64,000 nucleotides of DNA from Ursus arctos. Its lineage: Eukaryota; Chordata; Mammalia; Carnivora; Ursidae. The notes under the pieces were generated by a model. That model was given only the letters and a program-made list of their open reading frames with translations. It was not told the origin of the DNA and made no database searches. How positions within the stretch are numbered: the stretch's first letter is position 1; every line of letters starts with the position of its first letter. This document shows positions 33,155-43,933 of this stretch, piece after piece. Where the stretch lies: contig NW_026622808.1 of assembly GCF_023065955.2 (NCBI RefSeq), positions 44,156,475-44,220,474 of the forward strand, in the 5' to 3' direction. The position numbers and the translations under genes are program-made.

Positions 33155-33390
33155 GCACAGTAGTTCAGAGCTCTAACTTTGGCGTCAGGCATCTGTCAGG
33201 ACCTCGGCACCAACCCTAACCAGCCGAAACCATAGGCTAGTTACCCAGTAGTTTCTTTATCTGAAACATCAGGGCTACATTACTTTACAGGGTTCCAGCA
33301 AGGCTTAGATTCAATAACCTCATGCATGTCATCTAACACAGGGTCAGATCTAGTCTGGGCTCCCCAAATATTTAATAGTATGTTTAGTAT
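33155..33390 (+). repeat. MIR SINE
   Basis: AGAGCTCTAACTTTGGCGTC, TTTCTTTATCTGAAACATCA, TTACAGGGTTCCAGCAAGGC, AACACAGGGTCAGATCTAG. Confidence 0.68.
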
Positions 33391-34721
33391 TATTACCATA
33401 TTTCCTTTGCTCACTGTCCTGTCTATCTGCTTGTATTTGACTGTAAGTCCAGCCACATTATAGGGGATGAGCTTATTGTATAGTAAGTAACTTCCTTGGT
33501 ATTTGGGAAAACTAACGCAAGAGACGGTGGTATTCTCCCAATTATAACTCTCTTACACAAATATAGGTAATAGGGAGTAGTCTCATAATCCGGGCTGTCG
33601 TCAGAATTCAAACAGGGAATTTTAAACATCCATTTTTCATTTGCTTAAAAGAGAGGATAATATTTAGAAGAACAAGTTTCACTGGAATATAAAGTATGAT
33701 GAAGCAGAGATCTTCATATAATTTAATTTGAAAGTTTCTAAATCTCTGCAAAATATAAATCCATTTTAGAAGAAACAATGCCACAGCGTTAACTTTTGAC
33801 TTGAAAGAAGGAAGTTAGAGCACATTTTTTTAGTTTTATGGGAATAAATGAAGATAGAGAAAATAGTAGGGTTCTCTTTCTTCCATTAAGTACGTAAAAT
33901 AAAACCAGAAAGAACCGATTTTACAGGCTATCTTGCAGCAAAGTAAAATAATCAGGAAATGGTAAGGACATTGGTGTGTCAAATTCAGAAAATTCCATGT
34001 AAAATGTCATACTTCTGTTGAATTTTCAAAAAGCTTATTTTGATCCAGGTGTTCAATCTCCAAATTCAATTTCCTTGTGTCATGTCTGTCCAATGACACC
34101 CAAACACATCATCCCTGTTACTTTTCATTTCTGAGTCTATGATGTGTTCATACTTGGCTTTTTATGAGGAAATAGGGGGCCATGTAAATTAAACATCAGT
34201 TTCCTTCACCATCACGCTTATACATACCTTGTAATCATGAATTATGCAGGCCAGTATTGACTCTCTTATTATGAGAAAGTGCAGCTGCATGGACCTCTCA
34301 AAGCAAACACGGGAAGTCAGAGAAGGGGCAAAACTGAGCCTCGTAATCTTGACAAGAGATACTGTCAGACATTCTCCTGTTTACTGGATGTTTACCAACA
34401 TATATTTACATTTCAGGGAAACTCAGCTTTCCTATCCTTGACCTAAACTTGGCAATGCCCAATGGGATTACAAATGAAAGAGAAAGAAGTTGAAACTGTA
34501 TACATTAAATTATTTTTGAAAAACATTTTGAATCCCTGGGGGCATCGAACTCCTTAGAATGACTCAATCAAAAGCTAACGGTGTCCTTCTCTTTTCTCTT
34601 CCTCTTCACTCTCCTGCTCTCCTTTACCAACAACTGCGTCTATTTAGACACCCTGCCTAGAAGAGACTTATTGATTGAATGATTCAATCACTACACATTT
34701 GTTGAGCACCTTTTGGCTAAT
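33391..34721. other. No recognised feature
   Basis: 1.3 kb of AT-rich sequence without recognised transposon or coding signal. Confidence 0.5.
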
Positions 34722-34862
34722 TCAGTGTTCCTTAACTTCTGGATGCCCAGTGAATCACCTGGGAGATTGTAAAAAAGTACTGATGGCTGGGCTTCTGGAT
34801 CTTTCAGAGCTCCTGAGTGAACACAGTGTGCACCCAAGGTTGAGAATAACTAGTCTAAACAC
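34722..34862. mobile_element. MER5-like fragment
   Basis: CAGTGTTCCTTAACTTCTGG, AGTGAATCACCTGGGAGATT, AAAAAGTACTGATGGCTGGG, CACCCAAGGTTGAGAATAAC: short MER5 element with both termini. Confidence 0.65.
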
Positions 34863-34984
34863 ATGGGATTTATAGACAAGTCAGGCATTTCCCCTCCTCC
34901 CTATGAACTTACTGATCATCAGGCAAATTCAGACCCAAATAAACGAACAAAAAACTGAGCTAAAATATTCCTCAAACCACTTTT

Positions 34985-35600
34985 TCCTTTTTTCCTTCTT
35001 CCTTCCTTTTATTCAAATACGTATTGAGAATCCAGTATGTGGCAGAAACCAAGGCAACAGAATCAGCGTCCTGTCCCACAAGAGTGTATGGTCTGGTGGG
35101 AGGCACAGACAATACAATAAGATGAGAAAGGCAAGCACTGGAGACAAAGGAACCCCCAAAAGAAAGTCCTTTGGCCAGTCAGGATGTAAGTTTACAGAAA
35201 AATCTTTTTTAAGGCAGTAAAATGTAACCAGACATTTGTGTGCTGGAATTAGCCCACATATAGATACAATGTGTGTGTGTGTGCATGTGTGTGTGCATGT
35301 GTGTGTGTGTGTGTGTGTGCGTGTGTGTGTGTGTGTGTACGTATGTGTGAATATATAAAAGCAAGGGCAGTCCAGTCAGACAGAACTACAGGTGCAAAGG
35401 CATAAAGATGAGAAAGCACCGGATATCTTTGGAGCCATGAAGTTTATCAATGGGGCTAAAGTAGAGATTACAAGCAAGACTGGAGAAGCAAGATTCAGAT
35501 TACAAAGAAGCATCATTTGCCATGTGCAGAAGTTGGAGCTTCATCCTGAAGGCTATGGAGACGTTTCTGAAGAACTTAAAACCAGTAAGGACTAGGTTTT
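34985..35600 (-). repeat. L2 LINE, antisense, with (GT)n expansion
   Basis: First part (34985-35165): TACGTATTGAGAATCCAGTA, TGTGGCAGAAACCAAGGC, CCACAAGAGTGTATGGTCTG. Second part (35365-35600): CTACAGGTGCAAAGGCATAA, TTTGGAGCCATGAAGTTTAT, GAGCTTCATCCTGAAGGC. A (GT)n array (35270-35348) lies in the middle. Confidence 0.6.
35270..35348 (+). repeat. (GT)n microsatellite, imperfect
   Basis: About 39 dinucleotides broken by GCAT, GCGT and ACGT interruptions; sits inside an L2. Confidence 0.95.
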
Positions 35601-35849
35601 AAGATAAATCCTGGAAACTTCATTTGCTAAAAGAAGGAATCAGGAACAAATTTGTTCATCCTAGGATATTTACAGTAAATAATTACTCTGCACATCTTTA
35701 TGCCAATGTGGACACCTTGCTGCTCAGACTAAATTTATTAAATATTTTTGTAGATGACTATTTATGATGAAGAAGGAAACCTGACACCATGTCTTGGTAT
35801 CTGAAAGACCCTGAAGCTCCTTTTCCAGGTAGTACATCAACAATAGTAA

Positions 35850-36075
35850 TATTAATATCGATAACTTCTATCATATTCTATGTGCCGGGGACCTTATATA
35901 CATTTCGTCCTTATAATAACATCTGTTAAGTGATATTATGAATCTCATTTTGCACATGATGAAACTGAAGCTCAGTGAAGTTAAGTAACCTGCCCGAGAT
36001 CACACAGCTTGTAGGTGACTTAGCTGGGCTACAAACGCACATCTGGCGGCAGAGTTTGTCTTAAACATTTAGTTC
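35850..36075 (-). repeat. MIR SINE
   Basis: TTCTATGTGCCGGGGACCTT, GATGAAACTGAAGCTCAGTG, AAGTTAAGTAACCTGCCCGA, GATCACACAGCTTGTAGGTG. Confidence 0.85.
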
Positions 36076-36534
36076 CCCCAACCCACACAGAGAACACCTT
36101 CTGCTCCTCCTGGCCTCACAGCAGAGGGTAAGTTGAGAGAACTACAGCATGAACTATCTGCCAGGGCACCTCCAGCAGCCCTATGAATTTCAGTTCAAAA
36201 AGAAAGATGCAGAAAACACAACCAGTTCCTTCTGGTTACACCAACAGAGCATCGTGAATATTCACTGGAGTCCAGGCACGTGGACCAATCAGAGCTTATT
36301 TTCAGAGTAGCTTAATGTGCTGGATAGATCTTCCAGAAGTAATGGGGCACAGCCCCTGATTCATAGCTTGGGTTACTCAATGTTCCAACCTCTTTATACA
36401 TTTGTTTCTTTTCGATCTTGGGAGCTGCCCTACATCATGTTTTACAATGAATTATCCAGTGACTCAGTGCCCGGATAAGAGGATATAGCTAACTAATAGG
36501 TATTTATTGACGTAGGAAGACTACAAAGCAAGCT
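36076..36534. other. No recognised feature
   Basis: Unique-looking spacer between two MIRs. Confidence 0.5.
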
Positions 36535-36740
36535 ATCATAGAGCAAACAATATGGACTTTGTCAGAGGCAGATTTAAATCTCTGCTTCACCACTTTAGCT
36601 CCAAGATGACTTAGGGCAAAAGACTTATCTTCTATCTCAGTTTCTTCATCTGCCAAATGCACAGGAATTGTGACCACTAGACATAATGCAAGATGGTCGA
36701 AGTCTGGCCACAGAGTGAGCCCTCAACAAAAGTAGAGTTT
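36535..36740 (+). repeat. MIR SINE
   Basis: ATATGGACTTTGTCAGAGGC, AATCTCTGCTTCACCACTTT, TCTCAGTTTCTTCATCTGCC, GTGAGCCCTCAACAAAAG. Confidence 0.75.
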
Positions 36741-37279
36741 CCTCCTGCAGATGTGAGTAATGATGGATTAATTAAGCATTAGTGAGACAGCCTCCGAAAT
36801 GGCCATGGTAAAGCTGACAGAGAGGATTAACTTTACACGCATGGACTAGCTCTTTGGAAAATGAATGTCACTTTCTGGTATGGGTGAGAAATCCACGTGC
36901 TCCTTAAGTGTGTCACTGAGCAGTGAGTGCTGAACACGCAGTATGTGTGCAGACTTGAAAAGACATGGCTACCCATGAGGCACTCAGAGACTAGCCAGGG
37001 GGCTGCTTTCACTTCCTGTAGGTATTAGTATCCTCACCAACAAATGGGCAGTGAAAGCATAAGGATTGGAGATGCCTCCCAAATGTGTAGGTCTTCTGGT
37101 CTGACAAAAGCGGGCAATGCAATTTAAAGTGTTAGGGAAAGAAAACACTTGGTTTGTAGAAGGCAAATTAAAAACTCAAGGTCAGGAGGCAGGAAGGAAT
37201 GAGTTATAAACCATGCAATACTTGAAAGATCAAATAGTCTAAACCAGCTACAGAGGCAGGAAAACCCAACATTAGGGTT
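36741..37279. other. No recognised feature
   Basis: Unique-looking; a 60-codon frame only. Confidence 0.5.
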
Positions 37280-37380
37280 GTTTAGCTGTGGTTCTCAAAC
37301 AGGGGATTCTTCTACAGTCCTTAGGGAATCTATGAAACTCCTAAAATCATGTGCAGAACAGCACATGTGTTTTGGGGGCA
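37280..37380. mobile_element. hAT-like fragment, family unresolved
   Basis: GTGGTTCTCAAACAGGGGAT followed by CTTAGGGAATCTATGAAACT and AATCATGTGCAGAAC fits the start of a Charlie-type element. Confidence 0.4.
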
Positions 37381-37394
37381 AAGGGCTGAGGGCA

Positions 37395-37612
37395 CGTTCA
37401 ATTCTGATTCTACGTTCTACGTAGATTCTATGTTTAAATCCTGACTCTGCTCATTTCTAGCTATGTGATTGTTATGAAAATTGCTTAAGCTTTCCGGGAA
37501 TGATAATAAAACATATCCCATACTGTCACTGTGATAATTGAATGAGCTAATATTAATAACACACCTAGAAAATACCTAGGACATAGTCAGTGTTCATTAA
37601 TAATAATAATAC
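37395..37612 (+). repeat. MIR SINE
   Basis: TTTAAATCCTGACTCTGCTC, CTAGCTATGTGATTGTTATG, GATAATTGAATGAGCTAATA, AAATACCTAGGACATAGTC; ends in a short (AAT)n. Confidence 0.75.
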
Positions 37613-37970
37613 TCATCTTGGATGTAGAAGGAACTGCTTAAATCCTAGGATTCTGGGTCTTGGATAAGTCTTGCCCTAAAATTAATGAATAAGTCACTTG
37701 AGAAATCTGGGCATCAGGTGTCTAATATATCATATGGGATGCCTCCAAGCTCTAATCTATGGGATGCTTTGCTCCAGGCACTGGGTAGGCCCTTTAAATA
37801 TAAGGGTAAGATGATACCCCTTTCCTGGAGGAACTCATGGTGTGGGATGGGCAGGTAAGTATAAAATAAACACAGATACAGCTAACCCTTGAACAACGTG
37901 GGAGTTAGGGGTACCAACCCTCCCCACAAAAATCTATGTATAACTTTTGGCTCCCCCAAAATTTAACTCC

Positions 37971-38557
37971 CAGAGCCCCCAAAGACCTCAGGACCAGCCT
38001 GTGACTGTGACTGTGCATACTCAGCTGCCACTGCCACAGGTTTTGCAACAGGAATCCTTCACTCTCTGTCAATGACCTTTGTTTGGGGAGTCGTCTCAGC
38101 TGCTCCAAAATTTGATCCAAGTTTAGATGCACAATGAACCCAGTGGAAGGGGGCACATGGGAAACTACATGGAATGGATGAAGGACAGAGGAGAGCAGTG
38201 AGAGAATAACCTGAAAATGATTGAATAGCACAGCTGGAAATATAGCCAAGGGAAATACACTTTCACAATGGGACTGAGTGCTTTTAATAACATGATTGAT
38301 GAAGAATTCAATCACATGATAAATGGCTATAAAACCCAAAAACAGAAGGGAAATGTGTACCAACATCTCCTTGCTGAGATTCCCCCATCTATGAACTAGA
38401 GAAAGTCTGTGTAACTCCTGTGAAGTCAGAGAAAAACAGGAAGCATTTGATGTCATCAGGTGAAAGTAGTACAAGCGAGTAAAGAACAAATGAACTATCA
38501 CCAAGTTAAATTTAAAAAGGAAGCAAAATAAAGAACCAAACAAAAACCAAAAAAACC
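37971..38557 (+). pseudogene. CTSL: Cathepsin L-like processed pseudogene, 5' half
   Basis: This is a dead, intronless copy of a cathepsin L-type cysteine protease mRNA. The start codon has decayed to AGG at 38050-38052, followed by a signal-peptide-like stretch. The propeptide then reads PKFDPSLDAQ, QWKGAHGKLHGMDEG and RRAVRE, and after a frameshift LKMIE and GKYTFTMGLSAFNNMIDEEF, NHMINGYKTQKQKGNVYQ, AEIPPS. This matches cathepsin L prodomain order, with remnants of the ERFNIN and GNFD regions. The mature start survives as VTPVKSQ-like codons near 38400-38435, then a deletion removes the active-site Cys segment; RKTG-like codons follow. Several in-frame stops and at least two frameshifts rule out function. 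The copy ends with AATAAA and an A-rich tail (38526-38557), and short imperfect repeats (TTAACTCC at 37963-37970, TTGACTCC at 38561-38568) flank it. It sits inside a Tigger2-like transposon. CTSL versus the close paralogue CTSV cannot be separated by eye. Confidence 0.8.
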
Positions 38558-38710
38558 CACTTGACTCCTAATAGCCTACTGTTGGCCAGAAGGCTTACCA
38601 ATAATATAAAATTGATTAGCAAACATTTTCTGTTATATGTATTATATGCTGTATTCTTATAATAAAGCAAGCTAAAGCAAAGAAAATGTTATTAAGAAAA
38701 TCATAACAGA

Positions 38711-38862
38711 GGGGCACCTGTGTGACACTTGATTTTAGCTCAGGTCATGATCTAGGATCGTTGAAATTGAGTCCCACATTGGGCTCTGTGCTGAGTGCAG
38801 AGTCCACTTGAGATTCTCTCTTTCCTTCTCCCTCTGCCCCTCCCCTGGCTCTCTCTCTGTAC
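38711..38862 (+). mobile_element. CAN-SINE, degenerate, inside Tigger2-like element
   Basis: GGGGCACCTGTGTGACACTTG followed by GCTCAGGTCATGATC and GAGTCCCACATTGGGCTC, then a CT-rich segment. It has diverged well beyond the young copies and lacks a clear AATAAA tail; the Tigger sequence resumes at ACTGCATTTATTGAAAAAAA. This is the third layer of the L2 > Tigger > SINE nest. Confidence 0.8.
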
Positions 38863-39715
38863 TGCATTTATTGAAAAAAATCTGCATATAAGTGGACCCA
38901 TGTTGTTCAAACCTGTGTTGTTTAGGGGGCAACTGTAATTATAATTAACTGGCAAGTTAAATAACAAGGGATGTAATCAGAGGTTTATGGGACACAGATG
39001 AGAAATGATAATTCAGTTGTGTGGACAGATGACCTTCAACACCCATCCAGGAAAGCTTTGCTCAAAGAGGTGGGTCTTTTAAGTAGAGAGCATTAGTAAA
39101 GGCCAAGAGATGAGAATCACCACTGTACTTATGAAGGGCCATGGTGAAATCATGGTACTGGAGTCCAAAATATGGGATAAGAAGTGGTGGGAAGGGAGTA
39201 GCAGGGTGGTGCTAGACCATGAAGGACCTAGATGCCTTGGTAAGGAGCTAAGACTCATCCTGGTAGGGAACATTATGGGGTTTACATAGAGGGATGAATC
39301 TGGCAGTAAGTATGAAGAATGGGTTAGAGAACCAGGACCAAAGGGAAGGAAACCAATTACAAGAGGTTTTAAATTCACAAAGAGAGAAATAAGGATAGCA
39401 AGAACTAAGGCCAAACCAATTACTGGGTTTGTGGCTACTACGAGGAACAGAGGTACACAAAACATTTAGGAGATAAACATGGATGACTTATTGATTACAC
39501 ATGGGATGCAAGGTAGACACATTCAACTCTAACCACTGAGATTTCTAGCTTGGGTGAGAGGTGAATGGTGATTCCAACATCTGAGATTAGGAGAGTGAGG
39601 AGGAGCTAAAGCATATGTTTAGGGAGATGTGCAGGGGGTAATGAGCTCCGTCTGGGACATACTGTGTTGGAACAAATTGAGTAGGACATATTGAGTGAAT
39701 CCAGATGAGGTCTCT

Positions 39716-41512
39716 AATAAAGATTAAATTAGATAATGCACATGGATTGCTTTGTGAACTACAAAAACCTAATTATCCTCATTATTATTGCCATTAGCTT
39801 ACAGGACAAGCCTCGCGAGTTCTTATTTAACCACTCTCATTCTTAAATCTTCCATCCACTTCAATGGGGGTAATAACTGCCCATCATCTCCAACTTATAA
39901 GATATTTGGGTATAAAATAAAATTATCTAGGAGACATTGAGTTCTTTGTGGGAAAGACATATAAATTCAACATAATATTAAATGGCATTAAATTAAAAAA
40001 GATGAGGCAGGATACAACAATGATTTCCATGATGTTTACTCAGTGAGAAAGCAATTAAAGCTCTGAGATGCATGGTTTAACACAACAGCTACATTGCCAT
40101 GATATTTTGAATTACATAAGTGAAAATTTAGTTTTCTTAACAGTCATATATCTATTTTAGAGGATTCTTTCCCAGAAAACAAAATATTGTGTATGTTTTT
40201 GTACTTGTATGTTTTGTGTGGGGGAGTATGCATTTGAGTGTGCCTGGAAGTGTGTTGCCTCTCACATTTACCGACTGAAAATAAACAATATAATTAACAG
40301 CCTGGATCCCTGGAGTTGGTTGGTAAATCAAAATGAGGAAGAAATTCTTTTTATACAAAGTTTTCACACTTTAATATAAACCTTTGATATCCTGATCAGC
40401 AGAACTGGCTCATAAGGAATAATCAGAAGTAAAAATTAAGGACCAGCAATTATTCAAGGTATTTGGAGAAATGTGGGTCCCAAATGCTGTATATTCTTGT
40501 TTGCATATCTGATTTTCTGGATTACTACCAATCCTTTGCAATACACTGACCAAGGCAGGAAACCACAATAGAATCAGTTAGTCAAAATTCTGTTTTGTAG
40601 TAATAATAATCTTGGTATCTCCAAGAATCAGACAGTCTTTATATTCATTCATCTAAAAGTCCATTCACTTTTGAGCAAAAGGGACCTCATTTACTCCCTT
40701 TCCCATTGCCAGGCAGTAAATGAGATTCCTAAATTTCTCCTTGTAACACTTTCTGTTCTTTAACGGCCCATATTGTTGGCAAATATCTCCTCTGAGTCTC
40801 ATCTAAATCCATTGTTAGATACCAAACAGCATGTGAAATGTTGAGAGGAAAACATATTGACTAGTATGAGTAAGAGAAGGAAAACCTTTCAGTCCAAAAC
40901 AAACAAAAGGAAGGCCACTAGCCCAGAGGACATGTGGCACACTGTGTGAGCTTGTTTCATAGCTATCTTCTCCGAGAGGGAGAAATCCTTATTTCCTAAG
41001 TACTCATATTGGCACTTGGATCTACAAGACCTAATTCATAAAATAATTCATATCAAAAGGGAGTAAGATGGAAAATCCTCTGGCCACCTGACATCCCCTT
41101 GTAATATTGGAACTTCCCTAAGAAGACACTTTGGAATTATGTCTGCCATCTATAATGTTCTTTCCCAAATATCAATGTATTATGTCCCCCTGCCTTGCAG
41201 TTCTTTTCTCCTACAAGTGAAGATTGAGCAAAATGATTTATTTCCTCTAAGTGAAGGCCATTGTTCACTTACTACAGATGTTTCTGTAACAGTTCTCCTA
41301 TTTGTGGACTTCAGCAATGAGTGTAGATTTAAACAACCGGTATCCTCATGTTAAAACCAAACATGAAAAAATTATTTAAACTACATCCACAAAGCAGATA
41401 TTTCTATTTGAAATAAACCAAGACATCTGGGATGGTTTATATAGAAGAGACAATCTACATAGACCTCGTTCATCATTGGTCAAGAGGGCAGAGCATTCAC
41501 ACTTCTATTTGG
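39716..41512. other. No recognised feature
   Basis: 1.8 kb AT-rich sequence, possibly including decayed repeats too old for me to identify. Confidence 0.5.
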
Positions 41513-41855
41513 CAATAAGAGCTGACAGTAATATAGCCCTTACCAGTGCCTAGGCATTGTTCTGAAAGTTTTATATATATTATCTCATCTAATTTTCACA
41601 GGAACCAATAAGAGCTGACATTAATATAGCCCTTACCAATGCCTAGACATTGTTCTGAGAGTTTTATATATATTATCTAATTTTCACAAGAACTCAATGA
41701 GGTAAACACTATCATCTCTATTTTTCAGGTGAAGAAACCAAGGTGTAGTGAAGTCAAGTTACTTGCCCAAATTCACACAAGATGGCAAGTGATAGGGATA
41801 GGATTAGAACCCAGGTAGTCTGGTTCCTAACTTTGTACTCTTAACCACTATGGAG
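41513..41855 (-). repeat. MIR SINE with internal 93-bp tandem duplication
   Basis: An antisense MIR whose 3' portion is present twice. CAATAAGAGCTGACAGTAAT starts copy 1 at 41513, and CAATAAGAGCTGACATTAAT starts copy 2 at 41606. Both continue through TAGCCCTTACCA, GTTTTATATATATTATCT and AATTTTCACA, with scattered mismatches and a 5-bp deletion in copy 2. The rest of the MIR follows once (GTGAAGAAACCAAGGTG, AACCCAGGTAGTCTGG). Confidence 0.85.
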
Positions 41856-41958
41856 TGGGGATTTTCTCCAGTAGTCAGTCAAGATCATCCTGTTTTTAGT
41901 TCCATAGCAAGACTGTGTGTTTGATTTTCTGCAGGATCATCTCAATTATCCATGTGAT

Positions 41959-41977
41959 TATCATCATCATCATCATC
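41959..41977 (+). repeat. (ATC)n short array
   Basis: Six ATC units. Confidence 0.85.
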
Positions 41978-41994
41978 CTCATATTAACAATAAC

Positions 41995-42190
41995 GATAAT
42001 TCTAACTGCTTTTTATTGCAGGTCAAAGATGTGCTTGGTACAATAATAGGTGCATTGCCTAGAACATCTCATTTAATTGATTTCTTATAAAGATTCTAGC
42101 CTCATTTTACATGTAAGGAAATTGATGCTTCAAGAAGTTAAATACCTTTCCCAAGGTCAAAAACAAGGAGGTGGAGAGCCAGAAATCTAG
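41995..42190 (-). repeat. MIR SINE
   Basis: GAACATCTCATTTAATTGAT, TTTTACATGTAAGGAAATTG, AAGTTAAATACCTTTCCCAA, GGAGAGCCAGAAATCTAG. Confidence 0.75.
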
Positions 42191-42956
42191 ACTTCATGTC
42201 CCATGGACTTCAATAATGATACTTTGCCTCTATCTCACTCTCTTGCTCGGAATTATGATAATTTAAAAGTTTTACACCCATTTTCATGATGTTCAGAATT
42301 AGCCATACATATTTGTACAGTGCACACATATTGGTACTGCTTAGCCACTGCTCACTTTGAAGGTTCTTGGACCTACACCAAACGAGCCCAAAAGACAGTT
42401 TAGGTTTTTTCTAGCCACTGGAAGGCATGCTATTTTATAAAGCACGTGACAAATATGCTTAAAAGAAAAATGACAATTAATCATCAAGTTTAGTGTCACT
42501 TTCAGGCTCTGGTATAATGAAATGTTTTTTCATCTGCGCTTTAGTAGATAATTAATTTCCTTTTTTTTCCCCCTGAACTACAAAAACATCATTAACAGGT
42601 AATTCTATCAAGAATGATCTTTCCCATGAAACAAATGATGCAGCTTAAAGTTAAAGCAAATTAATCTTCTGAGTATCGTAGGGAAATACTTAATCATTTC
42701 AGTGATTGTTAATAATCACTATTAAACAGAAAACAATTCCACATTATTTCCTTACTCTGTTTATGACTAAAACCACATGTATTTTCCATTATTAGTGAAG
42801 CTAATATATTATGAAGATGCATGGCCAAGCAACAGAAATATGTGAGATATTTATGCTAAAGACAGACAGCATCCCATCTTTGAATTTGAAACAGAGATAC
42901 AACTGAATTATAAAATATGCCCAAATAATAGTGATGTAAATAAGATAGCCGTTGGG

Positions 42957-42960
<4 letters not shown>
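42191..42960. other. No recognised feature
   Basis: AT-rich, ends at the (GT)n array. Confidence 0.5.

Positions 42961-42998
<38 letters not shown>
42961..42998 (+). repeat. (GT)n microsatellite
   Basis: Eighteen uninterrupted GT units, then ATGT. Confidence 0.95.
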
Positions 42999-43000
<2 letters not shown>

Positions 43001-43079
43001 AATGACATACATGCACATGCAAACTAATGCTGAAGGAAAACAGTGCAGAGGTAGACTCAACCTCATCTGGGTTGGGAAG

Positions 43080-43215
43080 AAACCAAGTTACTTCTATTTT
43101 GTTGCTCCACCATTTTTAAAACAAAACTTCTGCCTTATTGTCCAAGATGGCTGCTCAAGCTCCAGCCATCGGGTCTGCTTTCTAGCCAGCAAGAAGGAAG
43201 AAAGAGAGGCCACTA
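43080..43215 (+). repeat. Interspersed repeat-like segment, family unresolved
   Basis: TTATTGTCCAAGATGGCTGC, TCAAGCTCCAGCCATCGGGT, CAGCAAGAAGGAAGAAAGAG resemble a medium-reiteration repeat also hinted at in 56270-56470. Confidence 0.35.
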
Positions 43216-43420
43216 AATGACACTTCCTGAAAATCACTTATACACCTGTGCTTACATTTCACTGACCACAATTTAGTCCCAATGCAATATCTAATTACAA
43301 GAGGGGAGTTGGGAATTGTCTTTATTTTATCTCCAGGTGAAAAATAAGTCCCTATTATTAGGAAGAAGAGAATGAATATTAGAAGACAATTAAAAGTCTT
43401 TACCAGAGCTCAAGAAGGTA

Positions 43421-43472
43421 AAAAGATCAATACTCTTAAAAAAAAAAAAAAAAAAAAAAGATCAATACTCTT
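43421..43472 (+). mobile_element. Bodiless poly(A) insertion with 17-bp target duplication
   Basis: A 17-bp sequence AAAAGATCAATACTCTT at 43421-43437 is repeated exactly at 43456-43472, and only A residues lie between. This is the footprint expected of a target-primed reverse transcription event that copied only the poly(A) tail. Confidence 0.8.
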
Positions 43473-43731
43473 TTCTTTGAAATAAGACATTACCGTTGGG
43501 CTTTATTGGTATTCCACCCCCCAAAATGTAAGTCCTAGGGAACTATATGAATCTAAAAGCTTAATTCACATTGCATAATCCAGAGCTAAATGGAGACATT
43601 TTATACATACGAGTGAATGTCAGTGTCATGCTCTTTCAAAATGTCTTTCATTCTGTCCTTACCCCTATTGTCTGGGAAAGGAGGGGGAAAAGCACAGAGC
43701 CAAACAACAATGTTAAGATTAGACCTCTTCT

Positions 43732-43933
43732 GGGGCGCCTGGGTGGCTCAGTCATTAAGCATCTGCCTTCGGCTCAGGGCGTGATCCTAGGTTCCTGGGA
43801 TTGAGCCCCACATCAGGCTCCTCTGCTGGGAGCCTGTTTCTTCCTCTCCCACTCCCCCTGCCTGTGTTCCCTCTCTCGCTGGCTGTCTCTCTCTCTGTCA
43901 AATAAATAAATAAAATCTTTAAAAGAAAAAAAA
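43732..43933 (+). mobile_element. CAN-SINE, young subtype
   Basis: GGGGCGCCTGGGTGGCTCAG through AATAAATAAAATCTTTAAAA. A 17-bp duplication with one mismatch flanks it: AAGATTAGACCTCTTCT (43715-43731) and AAGATTAGATCTCTTCT (43934-43950). Confidence 0.95.

Larger units (their letters stand above)
37879..38935. mobile_element. Tigger2-like DNA transposon (MER8/MER28 type), twice invaded
   Basis: A non-autonomous pogo/Tigger-type element. The 5' terminal repeat CAGCTAACCCTTGAACAACG and the 3' end, whose reverse complement begins CAGTTGCCCCCTAAACAACA, form a 24-bp imperfect inverted pair, and TA dinucleotides flank both sides (37877-37878, 38936-38937). Inner sequence (AATAGCCTACTGTTGGCC, TTATATGTATTATATGCTGTATTC, AAGAAAATGTTATTAAGAAAATC) fits the remembered family consensus. 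A cathepsin L retrocopy interrupts it at 37971-38557 and a CAN-SINE at about 38711-38862. No transposase ORF is present. The family name is from memory; the class assignment is firm. Confidence 0.75.
37735..39715 (-). repeat. L2 LINE, antisense, split by Tigger2-like element
   Basis: L2 sequence lies on the minus strand. It begins near 37735 with the reverse of the L2 3' end (CAGGCACTGGGTAGGCCC, GGAACTCATGGTG). It resumes after the Tigger at 38938 with motifs such as AGGAAAGCTTTGCTCAAAGAG, AAAGGCCAAGAGATGAGAA and GACCATGAAGGACCTAGATG, which are reversed forms of the L2 motifs around 'cctctgcctggaatg' and 'ggccctacatgatctgg'. Open frames inside it (for example 128 codons at 39079-39465, minus) are relics and no intact ORF2 remains. 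Confidence 0.65.

Noticed and set aside
37905..38543. Longest open frame in the window (212 codons, minus strand)
   Set aside because: The plus strand of the same DNA reads as a cathepsin L retrocopy with propeptide motifs in order. The minus frame is its antisense shadow and extends into Tigger terminal sequence.
39079..39465. 128-codon minus ORF
   Set aside because: Lies in antisense L2 and reflects the L2 sense strand without an intact reverse transcriptase motif.
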